Part shown: in pieces, positions 17,484 through 25,443 of the stretch | How the letters are laid out: each line of letters opens with the position of its first letter | How positions within the stretch are numbered: the stretch's first letter is position 1 | Assembly (NCBI GenBank): GCA_012271065.1 | Contig: JAAXHE010000222.1 | Span: forward strand, 1-40,234 | Source: Candidatus Latescibacterota bacterium | GTDB lineage: Bacteria > Latescibacterota > UBA2968 > GCA-2709665 | DNA: 40,234 bases | Direction: 5' to 3' | Program-made: the position numbers and the translations under genes | Notes under the pieces: generated by a model | The model's database searches: none | What the model was told of the DNA's origin: nothing | What the model saw: the letters and a program-made list of their open reading frames with translations, nothing else

Positions 17484-19031
17484 TCACGTCTCCTTTTCGT
17501 CTCGTGAACGGTCGGGAAACAGAAGAGAGCCGAGAACCATCAGGACGAGCGCCAGAACGGTCACCCCCAGGCCGATGTGCGCACCGGTGAAGGCGTCCAG
17601 ACCCAGTGCCCTTTTCACCGGAGTCAGGCCGGTAACGGCAGCGGCGCCGGCCACAAGGGCGAGGTACGCCCCGGCGGTGCTGGCGCGCTTCCAGTAGAGG
17701 CCGGCGAGAAGCAGGGCGAACGCGCCCGTGAAGTAGATGGCGCCGCTCACGAGCATGTAGTCCCAGAGGTCCTGGCCGAGCTCGTACCAGAGCCCCCACA
17801 CGAGCAGAAAGGCGCCGATGACAAATATAAAGATCCGGGAGAGCGTCAGGCGCGCGCGCGTGGAAAGGGTATCGCCGGTGGCGGGGGCGACCACGTCGTG
17901 CGTGAGCACCGAGGACCAGCAAAGCAGGTAGCTGTCGTGGGTGGACATGAATGCGGCAAGCAGCCCCGCGCCTATCAGACCGATGAGACCGGCGGGCAGG
18001 ATCTGGCTGAGGAAGACGGGCATGGCCATAAGGGTCAGGTCGGCATTCCCCGTGGGCGCCCCGGCGGCGGAGAAGAAGACCGAACGGGTCACATCGTTCT
18101 GGTAGAGATAGACAAGGGCGCAGATTCCCAGAAACTGGGGCACCATGAATCGAACGAGGAATCCGATGGCCGACCAGGCGTAGAGTTTTTTCACCACCGA
18201 GGTACTCTCGGCGGCGCATGCCCTCATGACAGCGGTCTGCCACACGGCGCAGGAGACGATCCCGGCAGTGAAGATCATCCAGACGACGTACGACGGCCCG
18301 AATCCACCCCCCGCATGAAGTGGATCGAACCCGGGTTCGCCGTGAATCGACGCAACCGTATCCACGATCGCCGACCAGCCAAGCCTGTCCACGGCGATAC
18401 CGCAGGTGACGATAACGCCCACGGAAAGCACGATAAACTGGATGTAGTCGGTGAGCACAACCGAGACCATGCCCCCGAGAATGGTATATATTAGAACCAG
18501 CAGGAGCATCACGGTCATGATCAGGCCGACCGACGTGGGGTTTGTGATACCGGTCAGGCCCGCAACAAAGATCGCGCCCGCTTTGAGGAACAGACCCATA
18601 TTGAGGATCCCGGAAAGGGCGAGAAGCAGGCCGCCGAAGATGCGGACGCCCCGGCTGAACCGTTTTTCGTAGAATTCGGGAATCGTCATCACGCCCAACT
18701 CGCGAAGCGGGACCACGATAAACCCGGTCAGGCCGATGATCAGGGTCACAATGCCTGCGATGAGACCGATGTGAAAGGCGGCGAACCCGCCCGTGAATCC
18801 CTTCTGGGCGGAATACATGACCGTCACGAGCCCCAGTTCGCTGCCGATCATGGTGGCAACGGCGAGATACGGTTTCAACGAACGACCGGCGACGATATAG
18901 TCGCTCATGTTGCGAATGTAACGGTTGGCGTATAGACCGATCGCAACCGTGCCCAGCATATACAGGCCGACAATCGCCCAATCGATTGCGCCGAAGTTGG
19001 AACTGATGCTGTTCAGGAGGTCGGATGACAT
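17484..19031 (-). CDS. Sodium:solute symporter family transporter
   Basis: A 515-residue integral membrane protein of the SSS family with about 13 predicted helices. Family features include the N-terminal YIVAGRSLKPYL, the LLALSGILNMGLF helix, and VVLTDYIQFIVLSVGVIV near the sodium-site region. It would import an organic acid, sugar or amino acid with sodium. Its neighbours (enolase superfamily, beta-decarboxylating dehydrogenase, M19 and M20 hydrolases) point to a hydroxy-acid or amide-linked substrate, which is inference. A 52-residue one-helix protein follows three bases downstream. A longer open frame on the same strand (17332-18981) is a shadow with no hydrophobic pattern. Confidence 0.93.
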   Translation of the reverse strand: MSSDLLNSISSNFGAIDWAIVGLYMLGTVAIGLYANRYIRNMSDYIVAGRSLKPYLAVATMIGSELGLVTVMYSAQKGFTGGFAAFHIGLIAGIVTLIIGLTGFIVVPLRELGVMTIPEFYEKRFSRGVRIFGGLLLALSGILNMGLFLKAGAIFVAGLTGITNPTSVGLIMTVMLLLVLIYTILGGMVSVVLTDYIQFIVLSVGVIVTCGIAVDRLGWSAIVDTVASIHGEPGFDPLHAGGGFGPSYVVWMIFTAGIVSCAVWQTAVMRACAAESTSVVKKLYAWSAIGFLVRFMVPQFLGICALVYLYQNDVTRSVFFSAAGAPTGNADLTLMAMPVFLSQILPAGLIGLIGAGLLAAFMSTHDSYLLCWSSVLTHDVVAPATGDTLSTRARLTLSRIFIFVIGAFLLVWGLWYELGQDLWDYMLVSGAIYFTGAFALLLAGLYWKRASTAGAYLALVAGAAAVTGLTPVKRALGLDAFTGAHIGLGVTVLALVLMVLGSLLFPDRSRDEKET

Positions 19032-19176
19032 AGAAAATACCTAAAGAAATCCTGAAGTCGAGGCACGACGATGGCGTTGAAGGGATCGCGGCGCAGCCCG
19101 TGGCCTTCCGACGTCCTGTAAAACATGTTCGCGGCCTCCCTTTCCGGATGTCAAGCCGCTTTCTTTCCAGCAGGTA

Positions 19177-20178
19177 CTACCTCCACTTGAACAAGACACC
19201 CAGCGCATCTGTCGGGCTATCGGCGAGCATGGTGTAGATCTCCTGGCACTGTTCCGGATCCGCGACATGGGTGATAAGGTCTTCGACCGGCAATTTGCCC
19301 TCGCCCATCAGGCGCATCACCAGCCTGCGGTCCCGTTCCTTCGCCCATCGGTAATATATGTGGTCGGCCTCCGGCGTCTTGGGCTGGTGGGCGCCCAGGA
19401 TGCTGACTTCCCGCAGATGCACGTCGGCCAGGAAATCCATGTCCACGGTGCCGCGCGGCGAACCCAACGCGACCACGCGGCCCGCGGTGCACGCGACCCG
19501 GACGGCGGTGGGATACACGGCGGGCTTGCCGGTCGCTTCGATGACGACGTTGGCGCCGTCTTCCACGCAGCATTGTCCGACCACATCCCTGACGTCGTCC
19601 ACGTCGCCGGGATTGATACAGATGCCGGCGCCACGGCTGCGGGCAATATCCAGGCGAAAACCGTCCAGATCGATGGCGATAACCGGAAGGGCGCCGGAGA
19701 GCCGCGCGAGGGTTGCCGCGAGCTGACCGACAATACCCAGGCCGATGACAACGACAACCTCGCCCAGTTCGATGCGCGCCACGCGGACTCCGTGGATGGC
19801 GATAGCGCCCATGACCATAAAGGCGGCGGCCCTGGACGACACGGAATCCGGGACCTTCACGTAGAAGGCCCTCCCGCCGTAGAGAATGCAATGGCTGGCG
19901 TGGTTACCCTGGCCGGCGACGCGGTCGCCCGGGCGGATGCCTTCAACGTCTTTGCCGACTTCCAGCACGGCGCCGACGTTGCAATACCCGGTGGCGCGGG
20001 GAAACCTTGCGGGATTCCCGGGTTCTCCGCCGTGGGTCCATCCGTGGATCTCGGTGCCCACGCTGACGGCGGTGTACTCGTTTTCGAGAAGGATGCCGTC
20101 ATCCGGCAAGGGCCCCGTTTCGAACGGCGCGACCTCCATCCGCCGAATACCGGGAATCAGGAGACGACTCGCTTTCAT
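19177..20178 (-). CDS. Medium-chain dehydrogenase lacking the catalytic zinc ligands
   Basis: 333 residues of MDR fold. The usual CGTD motif of zinc enzymes reads SVGTE, and the structural-zinc cysteine cluster is absent, so it probably works without zinc. The Rossmann motif VVVIGLGIVGQLAATLA is intact, followed by the acidic nucleotide-binding residues in IAIDLDGFR. The ATG at 20178 has AAAGGA seven bases upstream; the further 48 residues of open frame to 20322 look non-coding. It lies between the M19 peptidase and the symporter in the same direction, so it is probably part of the catabolic operon. Its substrate is unknown. Confidence 0.88.
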   Translation of the reverse strand: MKASRLLIPGIRRMEVAPFETGPLPDDGILLENEYTAVSVGTEIHGWTHGGEPGNPARFPRATGYCNVGAVLEVGKDVEGIRPGDRVAGQGNHASHCILYGGRAFYVKVPDSVSSRAAAFMVMGAIAIHGVRVARIELGEVVVVIGLGIVGQLAATLARLSGALPVIAIDLDGFRLDIARSRGAGICINPGDVDDVRDVVGQCCVEDGANVVIEATGKPAVYPTAVRVACTAGRVVALGSPRGTVDMDFLADVHLREVSILGAHQPKTPEADHIYYRWAKERDRRLVMRLMGEGKLPVEDLITHVADPEQCQEIYTMLADSPTDALGVLFKWR

Positions 20179-20264
20179 CTGTATGTCCTTTCGGGTGCTT
20201 GAAGGCCGGCAGGTACCCGTATCAGCAGCGGATGCAGGTACCAGCCAGGGGCCGGGCGCGGTCT

Positions 20265-21302
20265 CTACGCCTGCCCGCGGTCCAGGGTTTGGCGGAAGAG
20301 CCGAAGGAAGTTCCCTCCCCACACCTTTCGGATTTCGTTTTCGGTAAGACCGCGAGCGAGCATGGCGCGGGTGAGGCGCACAAGCTTCGAGACGTCCCCG
20401 AAAACAGGCGTCTGTGAACCCATGCCGTCGTAATCGGAACCGACGCCGACGTGGTCGATGCCGACCAGGTCCGCCACGTGACAGATATGGTCGACCATCC
20501 GGTCCACGGAAGGATTCTCCGGATCGATAAAACCCGGGAGAAACGCGATGCCCATCACCCCGCCGACCCCGGCCAGCGCCCTGAGCTGATCGTCGGTCAG
20601 GCAGCGCCAGTGGTTGCAGACGGAGAAGGCCGCGGTGTGGGTCATCGTCACCGGGAGCGAAGACTGCTCCAGCACCTCGTAGAAAGCCTTATCGTTAATA
20701 TGGGCCAGGTCCGTGATGATGCCCAGCCGGTTGCTCTCCTCGAGTACGGACCTCCCGAAGTCCGTCAACCCGACGGCATTTCTGCGTTCGCGGTCGCGCT
20801 CTACAGGCGTGCAAGGCCCGAAAGAACTCCTGCTGCCCTGCAGCAGCGACGGGTCGTCGCCGCCTTCGCCGTGGGTGATTCCGATACACCGAACTCCCAG
20901 GCGGTGGTAGAGACGCAGTGTATCCATTTCGCCTTCCAGCCAGCGTCCGGCGCCTTCGATAGTGAGCAGGATCCCGATTCTTCCGGACGTTCTTGCCCGT
21001 TCAACATCCCGTGACGAGAACACCAGCATCAGGTCGTCGGGATAGAGTTCCACCGACGCCAGGGTCTGCTCCAGGGTAACCCTGACGTTCGCCGTGGGCC
21101 CGTTGCCGACCACGAAGAAGCCGGCGTCGAACCCGCCTTCTCGCATCCGCGGAATGTCCATGTGATACGCGAGGTCCCGTCTTTTCAGGTCCATGGGACG
21201 ATCGCCCCGGTGTACGTGCTCCACCGGCGTGTCGTTGTGGCCGTCAACGATAAGGCAGCGGTCGTGTGCCGCCTGCGCTTCTTCAAGGGTGATTTTCGGC
21301 AT
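20265..21302 (-). CDS. Membrane (renal-type) dipeptidase, peptidase family M19
   Basis: 345 residues. Family M19 enzymes are binuclear zinc hydrolases that cleave dipeptides and related amides. The metal ligands can be placed by comparison with renal dipeptidase: H22 and D24 in VDGHND, the bridging E116 in LLTIEGAG, H201 in DLAHIND and H222 in MTHTAA. GVGSDYDGMGS carries the late catalytic aspartate. There is no signal peptide or lipobox, so it is cytosolic, as most bacterial members are. An AGGA site lies eight bases before the ATG. Together with the M20 enzyme just upstream it gives the cluster two amide hydrolases. Confidence 0.93.
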   Translation of the reverse strand: MPKITLEEAQAAHDRCLIVDGHNDTPVEHVHRGDRPMDLKRRDLAYHMDIPRMREGGFDAGFFVVGNGPTANVRVTLEQTLASVELYPDDLMLVFSSRDVERARTSGRIGILLTIEGAGRWLEGEMDTLRLYHRLGVRCIGITHGEGGDDPSLLQGSRSSFGPCTPVERDRERRNAVGLTDFGRSVLEESNRLGIITDLAHINDKAFYEVLEQSSLPVTMTHTAAFSVCNHWRCLTDDQLRALAGVGGVMGIAFLPGFIDPENPSVDRMVDHICHVADLVGIDHVGVGSDYDGMGSQTPVFGDVSKLVRLTRAMLARGLTENEIRKVWGGNFLRLFRQTLDRGQA

Positions 21303-21360
21303 GTGGTTTATCCTGGGCTGAGTGGCTTTGCAGAACGGATGGATGGTTTTTGCACGTGCG

Positions 21361-22683
21361 CTACGGCGGATCGACGGGTACTTTCTGTCTCTTGCTGACC
21401 AGTGGATCGTAGGTAAATCCTTCGGCGCGTTTTTCGAACTCCGCGCGCGCTTTTTTCAATTTCTCCGGGTCCCGGCACAGGTCGACAGCGCTCCCGGCGA
21501 AGACTTTGGCTGTCTGCCGGACCGCGCGCTCGGCGAAGGGCAGGGCGGCCTGCGCGGCCATGTCCCGGTGGTGGCCGGGGGTTCCCTTCGCATAACAGAC
21601 CATCTCGAAGCGTCCCAGAGGGGCCAGCCAGGATACGTTATCCTCGTCCGTAGATCCCCTGCCCTGCGAGCCGCTGCCCTTCGCGATTTTCGTATTGAAA
21701 CCCTTCTTGTAGCCAAGGGCCTCGGCGTGCTCTATGTCGGCTTCCGTCGGTTTGGGAGGCCCGAAGAGTTTCAGGTTCTTCCGGACGATCTCACACATCG
21801 CCTTATTGGGCAGACGCGGGTACACGGCGGTGATACGCGACCATTTCATCTTCGTATCCGTCGCCCTGGCGGCGCCCCGGGCGCAGGCGGTGAGGCGTTC
21901 ACGCACTTCGTCGACCTGCGCGCGGTCCTTGCCTCGAACGAAGTACCAGATCTTGGCATAGGCCGGCACCACGTTGGGCGCGTCGCCTCCATCGCGGATC
22001 ACGGAGTGGATCCTGACGTTTTCGGGGACATGCTCCCGGAGATAGTTGGCGGCGATATCCGTGAGCATCACCCCGTCCAGCGCGCTGCGGCCCCGGTGGG
22101 CCGACGCGCCGTGGGCGGTGCGGCCGAAGAACTCATAGACGAGGGAGTCCAGCGACGACCCGCCGTGGTTGTTGACGCCCGAAGCATCCTCCGGATGCCA
22201 CGCAAGGCAGACGTCCAGGTCCCGGAAGGCGCCGTCGCGGGCCATGTATACTTTGCCTCCCAGGGTTTCCTCCGCCGGACAGCCATAATAGACGATTTTG
22301 CCCGGTGTTCCGGTTGATTCGAGGACTTTCGCAGCGGCGACCGCACCCACGGCCGGGGCAACGCCCAGGAGGTTGTGACCTCAGCCGTGACCCCATTGAC
22401 CTTCTTCGGGGCCGCAGCTGGGCAGCGCGTCGTACTCCCCCAGCAGTCCGACCGCCGGTTCTCCGGTTCCCCGGGTAGCGCGAAATGCTGTGGGAATTTT
22501 CGTGAACGGAAATTCGACGTCGAAGCCCCGTGAGTCCAGGTAGTCCCCGATGGCCCGGGAGGACTTGACCTCGCGGAAGGGCCGCTCCGCCCAGCCGTGC
22601 ACCTTCCTCGAAAGTACCCTTGCCCGTTTCGACTCGGCCGCGACCGCGCGGTTGACGAGACGCTTCTTTTCTTTTCCTGTCAT
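21361..22683 (-). CDS. M20 amidohydrolase (AbgB-like) with in-frame TGA, candidate selenoprotein
   Basis: Read through one TGA at codon 101 (22381-22383), this gives a 440-residue M20 peptidase resembling p-aminobenzoyl-glutamate hydrolase subunit B and aminoacylase-1-like proteins. The TGA lies inside GQWGHG-*-GHNLLG, where the family has cysteine (GHGCGHN), a metal ligand. The other ligands are intact: H103, E138/E139 in CPAEETLGGK, and H163 in AWHPED. Both halves are in the same frame and read as normal protein. Just after the TGA is a hairpin with a GUU loop, as in bacterial SECIS elements. The ATG at 22683 has GAGGG seven bases upstream. Alternatives are a TGC-to-TGA mutation, giving a recent pseudogene, or a sequencing error. 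Confidence 0.75.
22353..22383 (-). promoter_or_regulatory. Candidate bacterial SECIS next to in-frame TGA
   Basis: On the minus strand the TGA at 22383-22381 is followed after 11 bases by CCTGGGC-GTT-GCCCCGG. This folds as a stem of two GC pairs, one U-C mismatch and four pairs, with a GUU triloop. The loop G is base 19 after the TGA, close to the loop G position in E. coli fdhF and inside the spacing reported for bacterial SECIS elements. The fold was judged by eye. Confidence 0.5.
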
Positions 22684-22790
22684 GTGAAATCCCTCTTGTG
22701 AACACCCGGATTCGCGAACGATCGGGTTGACGAAATCTTTCGTCGAGCGTACCGGCTCGAACACTATCCAGGGTAATCAATCGATGGTTT

Positions 22791-23879
22791 CTACGGATGA
22801 ACGATGGCATCCACGACCGCGTCGCCCACCCCGGTTGTCCCGGCGGCGCCTCCGAGATCGGCCGGGTGGTTCTTCGGATTCTCCAGCGCCCGATCGACGG
22901 CGCGGTCGATTGTGTCGGAGGCGGCGATGGCCTCCTGATCGTCATGGCGGGCACCCAGCCAGGACAGCATCATCCCGGCGGAGAGGATCTGGGCCATGGG
23001 GTTGGCGATGCCGTTCCCGGCGATATCCGGCGCGGTGCCGTGGGATGGCTGGAAGACGCCGTAACGGTCGCCGACGTCGGCCGAGGGCGCCATCCCCATG
23101 CCGCCGATGGTTGCGGCGGCCAGGTCCGAGATGATGTCGCCGAACATATTTTCGGCGACGACGACGTCGTACCAGGAGGGGTTTCGCAACTGGTACACGG
23201 TGAACGCGTCCACGTAGGCGTAGTCCCGTTCAACGTCGGGATAGGATTCCGCGACCTCGTCGTAGATCTGTCTGAAAAACGCCATGCTCTTCAGAATGTT
23301 GGCCTTGTCGACGGAGGTGACGCGGCTCCTGCCGTCGGCGTGCGCCCCCTTCCGCTGCCTTGCGATTTCAAAGGCGTATCTGACGATCCGCTCGGTACCG
23401 GCGCGGGTGATGACCATGTTATCCACGGCAAGGCTGTCTCCAAGCCGGACCCCGGCGCCGCGGGAGGCGTAGAGGCCCTCGGTATTCTCACGCAGGATAA
23501 CGTAGTCGAGCGGCGGATTCCCGTTCAGAAGCGGCGGCACGCCATGATATTTCTTGATTGGCCTGATTCCGGCGTAGAGGTCCAGTTCGAAGCGCAGCGT
23601 CAGTTGCGGCGCGATTTCCGTGCCGTCGGGAAAGCGGATTTCCGGGTCGCCGGCGGAACCGAAAAGCACGGCGTCCGCCTTCTTGCAGGCGTCGAGCGTG
23701 GCTTCGGGGAGGTCATCTCCGGTTTCGGCGTAACACCCGGCGCCGACCGGATGTTCGGAGAAGGTGAAACGAAGATCGGGATGCGGCTCCTCGAGCGCCA
23801 GAAGCACTTTGAGCGCTTCCGCGACGACTTCCGGGCCGACGCCGTCTCCGGGGAGTACGGCGATGTTGTACGTGGGCAT
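22791..23879 (-). CDS. Isocitrate/isopropylmalate dehydrogenase family (possibly tartrate/malate type)
   Basis: A 362-residue beta-hydroxyacid oxidative decarboxylase. Motifs: IAVLPGDGVGPEVV at the start, DYVILRENTEGLYASRG for substrate binding, SVDKANIL with the catalytic lysine, the metal aspartates in FGDIISDLAA, and the NAD loop HGTAPDIAGNGIANP. Without leuB-type neighbours, and next to an enolase-superfamily enzyme, it is more likely to act on a tartrate- or malate-like acid than in leucine synthesis; this is inference. An AAGGA site lies six bases before the ATG. It starts 24 bases after the enolase-superfamily gene. Confidence 0.9.
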   Translation of the reverse strand: MPTYNIAVLPGDGVGPEVVAEALKVLLALEEPHPDLRFTFSEHPVGAGCYAETGDDLPEATLDACKKADAVLFGSAGDPEIRFPDGTEIAPQLTLRFELDLYAGIRPIKKYHGVPPLLNGNPPLDYVILRENTEGLYASRGAGVRLGDSLAVDNMVITRAGTERIVRYAFEIARQRKGAHADGRSRVTSVDKANILKSMAFFRQIYDEVAESYPDVERDYAYVDAFTVYQLRNPSWYDVVVAENMFGDIISDLAAATIGGMGMAPSADVGDRYGVFQPSHGTAPDIAGNGIANPMAQILSAGMMLSWLGARHDDQEAIAASDTIDRAVDRALENPKNHPADLGGAAGTTGVGDAVVDAIVHP

Positions 23880-23903
23880 GCACGTCCTTTCAGGATTTGT
23901 GGT

Positions 23904-25085
23904 TCAGCGGGATCGCTGGCGATCATCGATGCTGACACGGAATCCGCCCTCCGACTTCACGCCCCGTTCCAGCGCGTCCGGTTCGACGTCGAATCCCGCG
24001 CCGGGCGTCTCGGGCACGATCAGCCTGCCGTTGCGCATCTGCCATCCGTCCAGGGCGATGCCCGGCATGTCCGCCGGGGCCGCTTCCAGGAGGCTGTAGT
24101 TGGAAATGGAAGCGGCGAAGTGAGCGTGGGCGAATCGTTCGACGACACTTCCCCAGCAATGAGGGGCGCACTTCGCACCCCAGGGCTCGATGCGGTCCGC
24201 GGCGGCTTTCCACCACGTCAGCCCCTTGTAGCGAAAATCGTGCTGCACGATATCGATCCATCCACTTTCGACCATATCGAAGAAGTCAGGCGGAGGCGGC
24301 CCGGACTCGCCGTCCGCCACGAGCGTATTGTAACCCTTCCGGTCGATGGCTTCCTTGAACGCCTCGTTGAACGCCCGGTCTTCCGGGAAGGGCTCTTCGA
24401 ACCAATAGACTCCGGCATCCCGGCAGCGTTCAAGGATGTCAAGAGCGATATTGAGCGTGGTTCCGTTGTTGGCGTCTATGAGGATTTTCGCATCCGGTCC
24501 CGCAGCCTCCCGGACCGAGTGGATCACCAGCACGTCCCGGTCCGTTCCTTCCCGGACGGGCATCCACCGCGCGCCGCGCCCGATCTTGATTTTGAAATTT
24601 CGGTAGCCGTAATCGTGCCCGGTTCGGACTTCCTCGCGGAAGATCCTCCGCGCCTGGTCGTCGGTCGCTCCCAGATCGTCGATGTAGACGGAGCCGTCGT
24701 AGAGTTCGACTTCCCGGGAACCGCGCGCGCCCAGGAGTCGATAAAGGGGCACGCCTTCACATCTGGCGGCCAGATCCCACAGTGGAAGGTCTATGGCCGC
24801 GCCATCGCCGGTTGACCCGACCGGAAATTGAAAAAGCTCCAGGGGGCGCATTCCGAGAAGTGCTTCGGCGCGCGCCCGGTCGAGGGTAGACCAGCCGATG
24901 CCCACGGCGCCGCCAGCGGTGCCGATGCGCACGACCGGATCGGTGACCGCCGGACCGTGTACGCCGATACGCGCGTTGGATCCGATGTTGCGCGGGCGCG
25001 TGCCGTGGAGGACCACCTTTTCGATTCTGACGATAGGATCGGAAAAAGCACTGCGCATAAGGGGTTTCCGGGAACCGGGTTGCAT
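23904..25085 (-). CDS. Enolase superfamily enzyme (mandelate racemase/sugar acid dehydratase type)
   Basis: About 393 residues. Members abstract the proton alpha to a carboxylate with magnesium, acting as acid-sugar dehydratases or racemases. Visible residues: the KIKIGRG (KxK) motif, metal ligands in LIDANNG, WFEEPFPED and ADGES, and a histidine in CAPHCWGS as second acid/base. The start is uncertain: ATG at 25085 (weak GGAT site) or at 25058; the frame is open to 25235. It is the first gene of the central cluster and diverges from smc. The 358-base spacer 25086-25443 should carry promoters for both; TTGACC at 25179 is a possible -35 but no convincing pair was found. Confidence 0.88.
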   Translation of the reverse strand: MQPGSRKPLMRSAFSDPIVRIEKVVLHGTRPRNIGSNARIGVHGPAVTDPVVRIGTAGGAVGIGWSTLDRARAEALLGMRPLELFQFPVGSTGDGAAIDLPLWDLAARCEGVPLYRLLGARGSREVELYDGSVYIDDLGATDDQARRIFREEVRTGHDYGYRNFKIKIGRGARWMPVREGTDRDVLVIHSVREAAGPDAKILIDANNGTTLNIALDILERCRDAGVYWFEEPFPEDRAFNEAFKEAIDRKGYNTLVADGESGPPPPDFFDMVESGWIDIVQHDFRYKGLTWWKAAADRIEPWGAKCAPHCWGSVVERFAHAHFAASISNYSLLEAAPADMPGIALDGWQMRNGRLIVPETPGAGFDVEPDALERGVKSEGGFRVSIDDRQRSR

Positions 25086-25430
25086 GTTCGATCCGGTAAA
25101 GTACGCCAAAAACCGGCGGTTGGAAATCAAAAAAGCCGGTGTCGAAAGGCCCCGTCTGTCGCACACGGGAATTAGGTCTTGACCGGCGCTACAAGATATA
25201 GTACTTTTCAGACACCGCAGCGGATTATTCCCCAATCTGTTGCGTATTCCTCACCTCCCCTTCGTTCCCCTTTCATTCTCATACTCGCTATTTCAGGCCA
25301 ATAGCGAGCGTCCGGCACAGTCCGGGTCATCATACGGCGGATCGGCGCGGCCTCGTTTCCTCCTTGCCGTCGCGCTGCATCTGACTCGTCCCGTTCGTAT
25401 GTACATACAGGCCGGATGCGTATGTCTTTC

Positions 25431-25436
25431 AGGAGG
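25431..25436 (+). promoter_or_regulatory. Shine-Dalgarno fixing the TTG start of smc
   Basis: AGGAGG seven bases before the TTG at 25444. The frame is open to 25240, but SMC homology begins right after this TTG (LSRLTALGFKSF). Confidence 0.85.
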
Positions 25437-25443
25437 CGGAACT

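Noticed and set aside
17332..18981. Long minus-strand open frame of 549 codons
   Set aside because: It is arginine-rich with no membrane or domain pattern and overlaps the sodium symporter in another frame; a GC-rich shadow.
22381..22383. TGA read as tryptophan or glycine by an alternative genetic code
   Set aside because: Several intact genes here end with TGA (dinG, smc), so a general reassignment does not fit.
22797..24815. Plus-strand open frame of 672 codons
   Set aside because: It is antisense to the decarboxylating dehydrogenase and enolase-superfamily genes, both of which have full motifs; it has none.
25179..25207. TTGACC-N17-TACTTT as the smc promoter
   Set aside because: The -10 matches consensus at only three positions; not strong enough to list as a feature.
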